A DNA stretch of 64,000 nt from positions 1,846,382-1,910,381 of the forward strand of contig NC_036454.1 of NCBI RefSeq assembly GCF_002775205.1. The letters run 5' to 3'. The position numbers and the translations under genes were made by a program. The stretch comes from Xiphophorus maculatus (Eukaryota; Chordata; Actinopteri; Cyprinodontiformes; Poeciliidae). Position 1 is the first letter of the stretch, and every line of letters begins with the position of its first letter. Below the pieces are notes generated by a model. It made no database searches and was not told the DNA's origin. It saw only the letters and a list, made by a program, of their open reading frames with translations. Shown in pieces: positions 1 to 10,893 of the stretch.

Positions 1-2560
1 CTGGGCCTTTTTTATCAGCTCCAAGGTGTTCATGTTCCATGTGAGGCCCTGCTCAATGTGGACCCCCAGGAAACGGAAATCAGCTACCCTCTCCACACAT
101 TTTCCCCCAATGGTTAGTGGTGTAATGTCCGTTTCATTCCTCCTGTAATCTATTATGAGTTCTTTTGTCTTTGAGTTGTTGAGGAGCAGATTGTTCTCCC
201 TGCACCACTGCAACAGCCGCTCCACCTCTCCCCTGTAGGCGGACTCGTCGCCTCCTGAGATGAGCCCCACCACTGTGGTGTCATCAGCAAACTTGATGAT
301 GGTGTTGCTGTGGTGGGCAGAGGTGCAGTCGTATGTGTACAGACAATAGAGCAGGGGGCTCAGCACACAGCCCTGTGGAGAGCCAGTACTAAGGCTGAGG
401 GCAGTGGATGTATGTTTTCCCACCCTAACTCTCTGCTGTCGGTTGGTCAGGAAGCTCAGGATCCACATGCAGGTGGAGTGAGGGAGGCCCAGGTCCCCCA
501 GTTTGTCCACCAGTCTGTGAGGGAGGATGGTATTAAAAGCAGAGCTGTAGTCTACAAAGAGCATCTGCACATAGCTCCCCTGCTGCTCCAGATGTGACAG
601 AGCAGCATGGAGGGCCGTGATCACAGCGTCCTCTGTGGATCTGTTGGCTCTGTAGGCAAACTGGTGGGGGTCAAAGCCAGGAGGGAGAAGTGCTGTGATG
701 TGACCCCGGACCAGTTTTTCAAAACACTTCGTCACCACAGGGGTTAGTGCCACTGGCCGGTAGTCGTTGAGGCAGGAGATGTGAGGTTTCTTGGGTATGG
801 GGACTATGGTGGAAGATTTCAGGCAGGATGGGACTGTAGACAGGGCTAGGGACTGGTTGAAGATCCTGGTGAAGACTCCAGCCAGCTGATCGGTGCAGTC
901 TTTCAGGACACGTCCAGGGACGCCATCAGGTCCAGCAGCCTTCCTTGGGTTGACAGCCCGCAGTGTGCGCCTCACCTCGTACTCCTCTACAACGAGGGGT
1001 GTGGTGTTGTGGGTCTGTTGTGGGTCGCTTGGTGTAGTGTGGCTGCCTCTGTTGGCTTCACCTCAAAGCAGGCAAAGAAGAGGTTCAGCTCCTCTGCCAG
1101 CGTGGCGTCGCCTTCCGCAGCTGTGAGGTTGGTCCTGTAGTTGGTGAAATGCTGGATTCCCTGCCACACCTGCCTGCTGTTGTTGCTGTCAAGGTAGCCC
1201 TCTATCCTCCTCCTGTAGTCAGACTTAGCCATTCTGATGCCGCTCTTCAAGTTAACTCGGGCTGTACTGTAGACGGTCCTGTCCCCAGACCTGAAGGCGG
1301 CATTCCTGGTCTTTAGCAGTCGCTGGACCTCCTGAGTCATCCAGGGCTTCTGGTTTGGGAAGACCCAGATGTGTTTATCCGCAGCTACAGTGTCAATACA
1401 GTTCTTGATATAGCACAGTACACTGTCTGTAAAAACCTCCAGGTCCTGATGTTCAAAAACATCCCAGTTTATCCTGTTGAAACAGTCCTGCAGCTGCTGT
1501 GTCGCATCCTGGGGCCAGGATTTGATGGTTTGGTAATGGTTGGAGCAGTTTTCCTGAGGGGGGCATAAGCAGGAATTAAATGCAGGGACAGGTGATCCGA
1601 CTGACCCAGGTGAGGAAGTGGTCTAGCCCTGTAGCCTAGCTTGATGTTGAAGTAGACTTTGTCCAGAGTGTTAGCCTCTCTTGTAGCACACTTTACATCT
1701 GGTGGAATTTGGGGAGCGCCGTCTTCAAGTCTGCATGGCTGAAGTCCCCGCTATGATGTGCACAGCATCTGGATAGATGCTCTGCAGATGGCTAGTGCTG
1801 CCATGCAAAAGTCCAATAGCTGTTTTAGCATTAGCATCCGGTGGGATGTAAACAGCGGTTACCATGACTACGGTGAACTCTCTGGGGAGGTATATTGGTC
1901 TACATCTAACAGTCACATACTCCAGGTCTGGGGAGCAATGGCTGATGACAGTCGCTGTGTTAGTAACCAGGTGTTGTTCACGTACACAGAGCCTCCTCCT
2001 CTGCTCTTACCGGAGTCCTTCGTTCTGTCGCGGCGCTGTACTGTGTAGCCTGCTAGCTCGATGGCAGAGTCCGCTACGTCTGGATGCAGCCAGGTCTCCG
2101 TGATCAGAAGAATACAGCTGTCCTTCACTGCGCTGTGAGATGCAGCCTGTAGTCTCAGTTCATCCATCTTGTTTGCCAGGGATCTGGCGTTGGAGAGAAA
2201 CAGGCTGGGGAGCGGTGGTTTGTGTGGTTGCCTCCGTAGCCTAGCTAGCAGGCCGGCCCTGCAGCCCCGCTTCTGCCTTCTCTCTCTACGCCGCCGTCGC
2301 TTCCCCCCTGCTGGGATGGTAATCCACGGCGCGCCGGGGCTCCTCGCTATGTCCCACGGAATATTGAACAAGCGTTGAAAATCAGCTGTAACATCTCGTT
2401 CGTAGCGGGAACCGATCGTCAGGAGATCGTCCCGACTGTATATTTTGTTTGTCCGACATGACGGAACACAAATCAACACGTACACAAGCAGCCAAACATA
2501 ACATAGCACCGACCGAGAGAGCAATGAGCCGCTGCAACTGCGTGCGCCGCCATCTTGGGA
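1..2560 (-). mobile_element. L2/CR1-type LINE, degraded, continuing left of the window
   Basis: Reading the minus strand, a short 5' leader with an ATGGCGGCGC-like start (about 2555) is followed by an apurinic-type endonuclease region (about 2380-1720; FLSNARSLANKMDEL, then ITETWLHPDV) and a reverse transcriptase region. The pre-RT stretch at 1340-990 carries AAFRSGD and VWQGIQHFTNY, and the catalytic box FADDTTVVG lies near 290. The frame is broken in several places, so it is a dead copy. EN followed by RT, and the similarity to another fragment at 18.7-19.3 kb, point to the L2/CR1 group. The 3' part of the RT is beyond the left edge. Confidence 0.85.
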
Positions 2561-2582
2561 AAAAAACAACAAAAAAAAAAAC

Positions 2583-2640
2583 TTGCTGTAACATCAATTG
2601 TACATTTGGGACACAAATAAATCTGAACCTGAATGGAGGT
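2583..2640 (+). mobile_element. L2-type LINE 3' tail in opposite orientation to its 5' part
   Basis: A plus-strand stretch runs CTTGCTGTAACATC, then TTTGGGACACAAATAAATC and TGAACCTGAA, the usual ending of teleost L2 elements. It abuts the 5' end of the minus-strand L2 body after an A-rich run (2556-2581). This layout fits a twin-priming inversion, but two separate insertions are also possible. Confidence 0.5.
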
Positions 2641-4385
2641 AAAACGTTAAAGGAAGTTCTGGTTCTGAAGGAGCCGACCAGAACCTGAAGGTTCCTCTTT
2701 GGTTCCTCCTGAACCTCAGAGAAACCAAAAGAGCTTGATGAGGGGAAACTTTATCACGTCACTTCCTGATAGCCTTCAGAGGTCGTTTCCATGGTAACAC
2801 GCTGGATTTTTATCTTCAGTCTATACAGGAAGTGAGCCTCTGATTGGCTCCTGAGGCAGGTCGCCATGGCAACGTTTGCTGCTGATTGGAGCATCTGAGG
2901 TCTGTGGTGAGCTGAGACCGACCCGCCCGTTAGGCACCATGACGCTTCAGAGGCTCACATGGCAGAACCCGACCGGTCTCCAGGTTCTGTTCCATCCAAA
3001 CATCAGCAGAACTTTTAAAATGTCACAAAAAAGACGAAGGACAAATCAGGAGAGTTTCTGCCTGCTGGTTTGGAGTGAATCAATCAGACTGTGATGTCAT
3101 CAGGTGCTGATGCTACGCACAGATTTCTCTGGGTTTGGTTCCTCTGGTACGGCGCCGACCCACCAGCGGACGGGAACGTTCACTACGTTTCATCGCCTCT
3201 TTTTATGATTTAACTGTTTATCAGAAAAGCCGAAAGTCGCCTGAAGCTGGCGTGAAATACAGGAAGTTATTCTGAATTTTGCTGTCAACATTTTCATGTA
3301 TCAGCAAATTCCCAAATGACAGAAACTGGGTCAGATTTATGGGTTCCTGTTGAACACGGAGACCAGCTGAGAGTCTTTGGGTCGGTTCCTCTGGCTGAGG
3401 CACCGACTGCAGAACCTCATTACTAAACACGACCGATTAGATGGCGTCACAATCAGAATCCACAAGAGGCCTGAGGATCCACAGGAGATCACCTTTAAGG
3501 ATCCAGATCTCCTTTGGATCACCAGATCAGCTTCCTGTGAAGTCAGAAACAATTCCTTCATCCAAACTCACTCGTTTCTCTGCAGATGGATGAGGAGATC
3601 GTTTCCATCCACTGGGATGATGAAGGAAACCTGCAGAAACACACACACACACACACACGGTTAATCCCAACAGGTGTTCTCTAGGATGCACCGATTTTCT
3701 TTCTGATCATTGATCTTTAAGAATCAGTTTCTGTCTGAAATGCAGCAGCAGAGTCTCTGAGTGGGTAACAGTGGAGTGACTGTAAACAACAGTCAACAAC
3801 AGTCTTGACTGTTTCGGCACCCCGATGGTTGCCATGGAGACTACAGGATTTCTGAAACCCACTCCAGGTGTTTCTGAGGGGATAATGTAACACGATGAAG
3901 TCAGTTTTACTTTATCTTCTCATCGTGTTTCTCTGATGGATCCCTGAGGCAGAACCATCAGAGCTGGACCTGCAGCTCCAAGGTCATGAGGTCACGAGGT
4001 CACATGACTCACCTGGCAAACGGTGCTGCTGATCTCTGCAGGTGTGTCATCACACACACACTGAGGCTGCCAGGTGTGTGTGTGTGTTAGAGGTGAGTCA
4101 GGACAGGAAGTCAGCATGGCCTCCACCCACACATCATCATCATCATCATCATCAGGTCTCTCTGTCCTCTAACTCAGCGAGGCTCAAAGGTCCGTCTGTC
4201 CTGGTAGTAACAGACCGACCCGCTGGTCCCGGTTCTGGTCCAGTCCTGAACAGTTTAGTTTTGAATCCATCTAACTTTATTTAAACAGACCTGAGAGACG
4301 ATCACCTAATCTGAAACCATGGCAACCAGGTTTCAGCTGGAAACGTGTTGAATCATATCTAAGAGTCAGTGTCACATTTCAGAAC

Positions 4386-4388
<3 letters not shown>
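2641..4388. other. Non-coding stretch, probably intron of the 7.5-kb minus-strand gene
   Basis: No convincing exon was found on either strand. The stretch contains short ACAC runs (about 3637-3658), a CATCATCAT run (about 4132-4155) and many scattered CAGAACC/GGTTCTG words. Because exon 2 of the flanking minus-strand gene ends at 4443 with a splice donor, this DNA is most likely its second intron. Confidence 0.4.

Positions 4389-4420
<32 letters not shown>
4389..4420. repeat. (TG)n microsatellite
   Basis: About 16 TG dinucleotides without interruption, lying about 20 bases past the splice donor of the exon at 4443-4543 on the minus strand. Confidence 0.95.
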
Positions 4421-4421
<1 letters not shown>

Positions 4422-4442
4422 TGCCATAGAAAACGTCGATAC

Positions 4443-7400
4443 CTGATTGGGCGGCCTGCCCTCAGCGTCCCGCCTCAGCCGGCCTCCTATTGGCCGAGGA
4501 GCAGTCAGCTGGTACGAGGCCAGATGCTCGGTCTGCTGAGCGTCTGAGGAAGGAAAACATTCAGCTCAGTTTATTAACGGATTATTATCAATATCATCAA
4601 CCTGCCGATAACCACTGGACCGTCAGCCAGCGTTAGCTGAACTCAGCTTACATCAGAATCTCACTTTACTGAAACATTTACTTTACTTTTGCCAAACTGC
4701 CTGATGATTGGACTAGACCAAAAACACAGAAACAAACTGAATCTGAGACGCCTAAAACTGTTTATCGGTTTATAAATCCACCCATGGAAATCTGGTCACA
4801 TTCAGGAATCAGTTCATTCAGCAATCAGTTCTTTCAGGAATCAGTTCAGTCAGGAATCAGTTCAGTCAGGAATCAGTTCATTCAGGAATCAGTTCATTCA
4901 GGAATCAGTACAGTCAGGAATCAGTTCAGTCAGGAATCAGTTCAGTCAGGAATCAGTTCATTCAGGAATCAGTTCTATCAGGAATCAGTTCAGTCAGGAA
5001 TCAGGTCAGTCAGAAAACAGGTCAGTCAGGAATCAGTTCATTCAGGAATCAGTTCAGTCAGGAATCAGTTCATTCAGGAATCCGTTCATTCAGGAATCAG
5101 TTCATTCAGGAATCAGTTCAGTCAGGAACTGATGGTTCAGCTAACCATTGTTAGCTGCTGCTAGGCGCTGTTAGCTGCCGCTAGCCATTGTTAGCTGCTG
5201 CAAGGCGCTGTTAGTTGCCGTTAGCCATTGTTAGCTGCTGCTAGGTACTGTTAGCTGCTGCTAACTGAACCAGCGGCTCATAAATTCTCAGTTTGTTTCA
5301 AGTAGGACGAGCTGAAAAGTTGCAGCGCTACAGGAACCAGAACCAGAGGAGGTTTTATGATGGTTCTGGTCCAGATCTTTATGAACCAGAAACTTCAGAA
5401 CTCAATGAGACAGAACATCAACAGCATCTTCATGAACCCAATCTGCAGTCAGAGCTTCATGCTGCCTGCAGCGGGTCAGAACCTCCACATCAGAACTGTG
5501 ACCCAAACAGAGACAGGATCCAGGGATAATGCTGAACTGGTTCTGATCCAAATGGACCAGGAGCTCCGTAATCTGGCTCAGTCCAAATGGGTCAACAAAA
5601 ATGACAAGAAAGGACTTCGCTGAGATGTGGCTCACCCCAGCCACCATCAAAGACGCCATTTGGACCTCCAGAAACTTGCTGGTGAGCAGGCGCAGGCAGA
5701 TGCCCCCCGTGGCTGTGATCCGGATGGCAGCAGCAAAAGAGGAACATCAAGGGCTGCAGGTGGCGCGCCAAGGACACAGCCACCAAGAAGAATCGCCTGC
5801 GCCTCCGTGGACGAAGGAGCCGGCGCTCCACGAGCAGAGGTCCAAGCAGCGGCGGCCTGGCTCTCCGGGTGAGGCAGGAGGGAAGGAGCTTCAGGGCGGG
5901 ATCCCCTCTGAGCACCAAGCGCTGTCTGGAAGGACGGGACGGCTCCGGACTTGGGAGGGAGTCACCCCGGTCCTGCTCAACTTTTAACCCACAGAGATTT
6001 TGTATTTTATAATTCTTGTTCTTAGCTTCTTTTAGTCTGAACTGATGATTTTGTAAGTTCTTTGAAAATTTCTGTATAACTGAAATAATGTAATTTTTTT
6101 AATGTTTACAGTAACAATAAATATTTTTCGAAAGAAAAAAAAAACAACAGAACCAGCTACAGAAAGACGGTCCAGTCAAAGTCTGGAATGTTCTGGTGGG
6201 ACCTCCAAGAAGGTTCTACAAGCTGCCGGGTCCAACAGAACCGCCGCCGAGGTCTGCTACAGCCAATTAGCTACCAGAGCACATCTGATTGGTTCTTAAA
6301 GGAGAAGCTCAGAGAGAGAGGTTCTGGTCGGGTCGGTTCTGATCCGCTGAATACAACATTTAAAACACGATGAGTCCAAACAGAACCGAGGAGGAAAAAA
6401 CCCAGGAAGTGAGTCATGAGTCTGGGAAAGAGATCCACTGGGTGTGTGTGTTAGTGGGTGGGTGGGGGTTCTGAGTGTGTGTGTGTGTGTGTGTGAGGAA
6501 GATTCTGGGTGTGTGTGTTCCTGGAAATGTCGTTTTGACTCAGATTCATGTTTATGTTTCTCTATGAACAAAAAAGGTCAAATCCAGATTTATTCAGGAT
6601 TTAACTAAAACGATCAGTTCCCATGTTAACCACACACACCCCCACACACACACCCAGGGTTTTACTTCCTGTCAGCACTGCACCGTTAAGCAGCTTATCA
6701 CAGCGTTCTGGAACAACACACACACACACACACACACAATACGGCCTTAAAGGGACAGTACATGTTTTTCCTCTGAAGGTTCATGGAGCACTTCTGAGCA
6801 GTCAGTATTCTCCCTGCAGGAACCAATCAGGAGAGAGTCCTGACCTATGACCTCTGGAGGGACCAGGTCTCTTTGATAGGCACATGGAGTCGTCGCTCTG
6901 CTGACTCAGTTTATCACCACAGTTTGTGGTGATACTGTGACAACGATAAGAACTATTTGTTGTTTCTGTTTCAGCTAGCTGATTAGCCGCCACCGCGTGT
7001 CACAGCGATTACCGCCCCACAAATACAAATACCGATGGTGAAAAACATCTCCAGTCACATAAAGTCACATTTTTACTGTATTTAACCACATTTTCGTATT
7101 TACTTTTAGTGTTTTCATCAAACAAATGGAGGAAACGTTTGTTCGACGGTTTATCGGGAACTAACGGATAATACGGACAGTTTGAGGTCTTTACACGGAA
7201 TTAATTGGATTTTAATGTGACAACGATAAATTACATTTTTTATAGATAAATGATAATCGATACGATAAATGCCCACGCCTACTGAGCATGCTCAGTTCCG
7301 ACTTTTAAGCTAACATGGCGGATAAAGCAAAACTTCGAGTCACGTGACCATAACCAGGATCTTTGAAACCATGGCAACCAGAGGAGGCGTCATGAAGCGC

Positions 7401-7575
7401 AGCGGACCGGATGCGGACAGGTGAAGGGAAACACTGAGTCAGAATCAGAACCTTTCGACCCGGTTCGGGTTTGACCCGCCGCGTCCTCACCTCCGCAGTG
7501 ACAGCTTCCGGTCAGCAGCAGCAGAATCCCGCAGAGCTCCATCAGCGCCGCTCCTCCTCTTCCTCCCATCTTCAT
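4443..7575 (-). CDS. First two coding exons of a secreted/membrane protein, ADAM-prodomain-like (partial gene)
   Basis: Exon 1 (7575-7491) starts with ATG and encodes MKMGGRGGAALMELCG followed by ILLLLTGSCHCG. This is a classic signal peptide with a leucine core, and it ends at a GTGAGG donor in phase 1. Exon 2 (4543-4443) has a CCTCAG acceptor and a GTATCG donor. The two join in frame to give DAQQTEHLASYQLTAPRPIG and then GRLRRDAEGRPPNQ. A signal peptide followed by a 'Y-x-L-x-x-P-R-P...' segment and a basic stretch resembles the start of ADAM metalloprotease prodomains. The protease, disintegrin and cysteine-rich parts, which would settle this, are not in the window and must lie left of position 1. 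The exon pair is well supported by phase; the family name is an inference. The intron carries minisatellites and a LINE tail. Confidence 0.55.
4795..5140. repeat. 16-bp minisatellite, about 21 copies
   Basis: The unit is CATTCAGGAATCAGTT, with alternation between CATT and CAGT at one position. Because 16 is not a multiple of 3, the array happens to stay open as a long spurious reading frame with a 16-residue period. It lies in the intron of the minus-strand signal-peptide gene. Confidence 0.95.
5141..5275. repeat. TTAGCTGCTGCTAG-type tandem repeat
   Basis: Imperfect repeats of GTTAGCTGCTGCTAG and GCCATTGTTAGC, with a higher-order period of about 40 bp, run directly on from the 16-bp minisatellite. 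Confidence 0.8.
5590..6142 (+). mobile_element. 5'-truncated Tx1/L1-like LINE, 3' end
   Basis: Starts near TCAACAAAAATGAC and encodes DFAEMWLTPATIKDAIWT, then SRRRQMPPVAVIRMAAA, the end of a LINE ORF2. An untranslated tail follows, ending in AACAATAAAT and TTTTTCGAAAG plus an A run. The coding end and tail match the minus-strand copy at 24982-27594, which is longer and shows the endonuclease. It lies inside the intron of the minus-strand signal-peptide gene. Confidence 0.85.
6143..7490. other. Intron DNA with short CA/GT microsatellites
   Basis: Holds GT runs at about 6473-6495 and CA runs at about 6634-6655 and 6716-6740. No exon could be supported. It is probably the rest of intron 1 of the signal-peptide gene. 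Confidence 0.4.
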
Positions 7576-7890
7576 CTTGTCCTCCTGTTCGGAACCTATT
7601 CTTCCTCCTCACCGCTCCTCTTCCTCCCTCGGGTCGGTTTCACTCCGAACACCCACAGGAGGGTTTCTTCCTCGGCAGACCCATTCCTCTGCGTTCCCGC
7701 TGAAGATAACAGCAGCTCCGGCCCAAAGTTGCGAACGGAACCGGCTCTCGGTTCTGTTCGGGTTCCGTTAGGTCCAGTTCTCGGTGGGTTTTGGGGCTGG
7801 TTCCGGTCCTGTTGGGCTGAAGTCCTTCCTCTCCGTCAGCAGCGGGTCTTTCTCTCCTTGGAGCCTGTGGGACTCTAAAGTAACGGGGAA
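7576..7890 (-). promoter_or_regulatory. CpG-rich 5' flank of the signal-peptide gene
   Basis: The sequence directly upstream of the start codon at 7575 (minus strand) is C/T-rich on the plus strand and richer in CpG than its surroundings up to about 7890, where AT-rich DNA begins. This suits a CpG-type promoter and 5' UTR. No TATA box or exact start site is claimed. Confidence 0.35.
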
Positions 7891-8401
7891 AATACTGTTT
7901 CCGGCCAGACCCTTCAGAATAAGAGCACCTTCTGCATAATTATTTCAGTCCAGTTTATAAACGTTGCGCCAATTCACAACAAATCCAGTTTGTTTTTAGA
8001 AATGCGTAAGTGATATTTAAATTAAATTTGATCCCATCTATCAAACAATTCAGTCAAATAAAAAATAAAATCTAGGAAATGTAGTTATTACTTTAGTTAG
8101 ATAAAAAATGTGTAGATAAATAATTTTTAGTTATTATTGTATTTTCATCCGCAGCAGCAGCAGTCCCTCCCTTTGATCCTGTAGTTGTTTTATCATTATT
8201 ATTATTATTTTCATTTATTTATTTCAAACATTGCACATAATAAACTGGAGTCAGAGGTTAGTTTTCATCTCTAGGTCAATTAAATAATATAACATCACAG
8301 AACACAAAACTTAACACGCTTCTTCCAAAGAATAAATGTGAAACTTTAAAGCTGCTGATGTCTTTTTTTTTCTTGTTTATTTTTCATGTTTCGCTGGTTA
8401 T
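7891..8401. other. AT-rich intergenic DNA
   Basis: No exon, repeat body or RNA gene was recognised apart from a short ATTATTATT run near 8200. Confidence 0.4.
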
Positions 8402-8631
<230 letters not shown>

Positions 8632-9045
8632 ATAAATCTTATCTTATCTTAAGTTTCCATTTAAGATCCAAGATCTCATTTCATAAAGAGTCATGTTTAT
8701 TGAAACAAAAATGACAAACAGCAACAAGACAAATAATTAAACCATTAAATTAGTTAATACAACCTAAAAACTGGAGGTCAGAGGTCAGATGGACGGAGCT
8801 AAAGTTCTGGAGCAAACCCAGTCAGAAATATTATGGGATGTTTACATCAGAGCTAACCTCTGGGTTACAAAGGCCTAGTCAAAGCCCTTCAGAGCTGCAG
8901 AGTCTGAATACAAACCAGTAAATCAGTAAACAGAGTTAATCTGTCAGATGGATTAATTATGACGGTTTAATAATTATTATTATAACCTGAAAACAGATGA
9001 GCTCCATGCTGAACTTCCAAACTTTGGTTTGACTCAACATGTTAA

Positions 9046-9468
9046 ACATCAAAACAGCATCAGGTCAGGCTGCCGATAGAGACAGAACAAAACTTGATTC
9101 AAAACACCAAGACACCAAAAACTGATTTAGAAATAATACCAGAGATCCCACAGGCAGCTTCTGGGCAAACAGAGACAAAACCTGGCAACGTTTCAGAGGA
9201 TGTAACAGGTTGGGTTCCTGAAGGGGAGAGTGGTCTGATAGAAGAACAGAGAACACAGGTAAAGGTTACATTAAATGAAGGTGTAATCAAAACAACACCT
9301 GAGGAATCAGAGACTCCAGCAGCTGAAGGATCAGCTGAGCAGAACATCGTCTCTGAACAGGAAGAGAGACCCATGAAGAAGATTTCTCTGTGGAGGCGTT
9401 TGAAAAAGGCTTTAACTCCAACATGTCTGCGCCAATTTAAAGACAGAAATAACGGCCATCCAGCGTAG
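9046..9468 (+). CDS. Unrecognised acidic reading frame, possible last exon
   Basis: An open frame runs from after a stop at 9043-9045 to a TAG at 9466. It has no ATG near its beginning, so if real it would be a 3' exon fed by splicing. The predicted product is rich in Glu, Thr and Pro (PETPAAEGSAEQ-like stretches) and ends with a basic, tryptophan-containing segment, KKISLWRRLKKALTPTCLRQ. That contrast is more protein-like than a random frame. No acceptor site stands out, although GCCGATAG at about 9072-9079 is possible. An L2 LINE tail begins only about 15 bases after the stop. I do not recognise the family, and it may be a chance frame or a broken gene piece. Confidence 0.3.
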   Translation, partial: TSKQHQVRLPIETEQNLIQNTKTPKTDLEIIPEIPQAASGQTETKPGNVSEDVTGWVPEGESGLIEEQRTQVKVTLNEGVIKTTPEESETPAAEGSAEQNIVSEQEERPMKKISLWRRLKKALTPTCLRQFKDRNNGHPA

Positions 9469-9479
9469 ACATGAATTTA

Positions 9480-9897
9480 TTGACTTAGACTTAGACTGAC
9501 TTTATTGTCATTTTGCATGCACAGGGTGAATACAGAACGAGATTTCATTGCATACGGCTCAGGACAATGTTTGAGGTTCCAATGTTGTGAGGTTACTCCA
9601 GAGTAAAATAAAATACAGTATAAAATATAAATATAAAATATAAAGTGCAGGACTGACAGTAAAATAGAAGTTATTTAGCTCTGTACATGTGCAAGGTATA
9701 AAGTGGAGACCAGATTTTGAGTGCAGTCCAGTTAAGAGTTCAGCAGTCTGATGGCAAGTGGGAAAAAGCTGTTTCAGAACCTGATGGACCTGCACCGGAT
9801 GCTGCAGAACCTCTTTCCAGAGGGCAGCAGGGAGAACAGTCCATGGTGGGGGTGTGAGGGGTCACTGACGATGTTTCGGCCTCGGGACACGCAGCGC
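9480..9897 (-). mobile_element. L2-type LINE 3' end
   Basis: Read on the minus strand it encodes the last residues of an L2-like ORF2 (LEPLPSGRRF-like, then RFRNSFFPLAIRLLNS-like, in frame at about 9850-9735). An untranslated tail follows that contains TTCGTTCTGTATTCACCC-type sequence and ends in CAATAAAGTCAGTCTAAGTC. The same tail occurs at 11713-12130 (+) and 49050-49445 (-). Confidence 0.8.
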
Positions 9898-10529
9898 TGG
9901 GATGAATGTCTATTAGATTTAAAGGCGGTGGGGCCATGTGTGGATTGGTGGTAATTGGAAAAAGAGCCACTGTTGTTAATTGGACATTTGAATATTAAAA
10001 AGCCAGGACTGCACGGTGGGAAGCGTCTCTCCGTGTGGGTGTGGGTTCACTCCGGGTGCTCCGGCTTCCCCCACGTTCAGCAACATCAGGACTCATGTTC
10101 ATCCACTGTAAGATTTTTATTTCTAATTCTAAACAGAAAATAAGAAAACCACATTTATTAATTAAAGGGAGACTTGGGAAAAGAAAATGTAAACAACGTG
10201 GAACAAAAAGAGCCTTTTAGAAATCTAAACTATACAAATTGGAAAAAATTTTGAAAACTATCTATCTGGGTCAGTTATATATATCTATATCTAAATTTAA
10301 TTATATATAGACATAGATATCTATCTATATCTAAACCTGTCTTTCTGTCTATAAATATATATATAGATATCAATCTATCTCTCTCGCTCTCTTTATGGTT
10401 CTTCTGCAGCGACTCTCCTATTATTTCCACGGGAATCTCTGGCTCTTCATCACCATCTGTACCTTGTGAAAACATATTTGCAGTCATATTAACTTACTTA
10501 TAAAATACATAGGAAACAGGAGAAATCAT
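9898..10529. other. Intergenic DNA with TATC/TATA-rich simple sequence
   Basis: Contains a fragment at about 10025-10085 (GTGGGTTCACTCCGGGTGCT) that looks like a widespread fish repeat, and imperfect TATC/ATAT simple sequence at about 10258-10385. No gene is supported. Confidence 0.4.
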
Positions 10530-10860
10530 TGTAGGTTTGCTCTGCTCTGGCCGAAACACAGAGAACAAGGAGGCTCCTCCTTTATTGCTTTTATAAGCAC
10601 GTAACCTTACGCTTCACAAAGTAGTGCCAACAAAAATACAACATTGGCAAGCATCGTACTCAACACCCCCACTCGATGGTGCCACACGTTCTAGCCATAG
10701 CACTATTTTCCAAATATAAGAACAAAATTTTTCAATCTTGGCTCTTGTGGCAGATTTTGTAAACACATCTGAGATCATGTTTTCTGTCGGACAATAAACC
10801 AAAACAATTTTACCCTGCAAAACATTTGACCTTATGAAGTGGTATTTAGTGTTAAGACCT
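10530..10860 (-). mobile_element. Copia LTR-retrotransposon remnant: 3' end of pol plus 3' LTR
   Basis: On the minus strand, LNTKYHFIRSNVLQGKI followed by YCPTENMISDVFTKS (10853-10745) is the typical end of a Ty1/copia RNase H domain. Next comes a purine tract (GAGTGGGGG), then a 136-bp LTR at 10665-10530 that begins TGTTGAGTACG, ends CCTACA, and contains TATAAAAG and AATAAAGG. The rest of the element (gag, integrase, RT, 5' LTR) is absent. Copia elements are rare in vertebrates but known from fish. Confidence 0.8.
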
Positions 10861-10862
10861 GC

Positions 10863-10893
10863 CAGGTTTTCAAGACCTGGTCTTGAAAACCTG
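10863..10893. repeat. Perfect 14-bp inverted repeat with 3-base loop
   Basis: CAGGTTTTCAAGAC, loop CTG, then the exact reverse complement. It sits exactly between the truncated Copia piece and the piggyBac/L2 composite. Confidence 0.9.

Noticed and set aside
4784-5164. 126-residue open frame with a 16-residue repeat
   Set aside because: Produced entirely by the 16-bp minisatellite, which stays open by chance; no start context or splice support.
10275-10487. Minus-strand frame MTANMFSQGTDGDEEPEIPV
   Set aside because: Short, placed just after the Copia LTR and running into TATC simple sequence; no splice or homology support.
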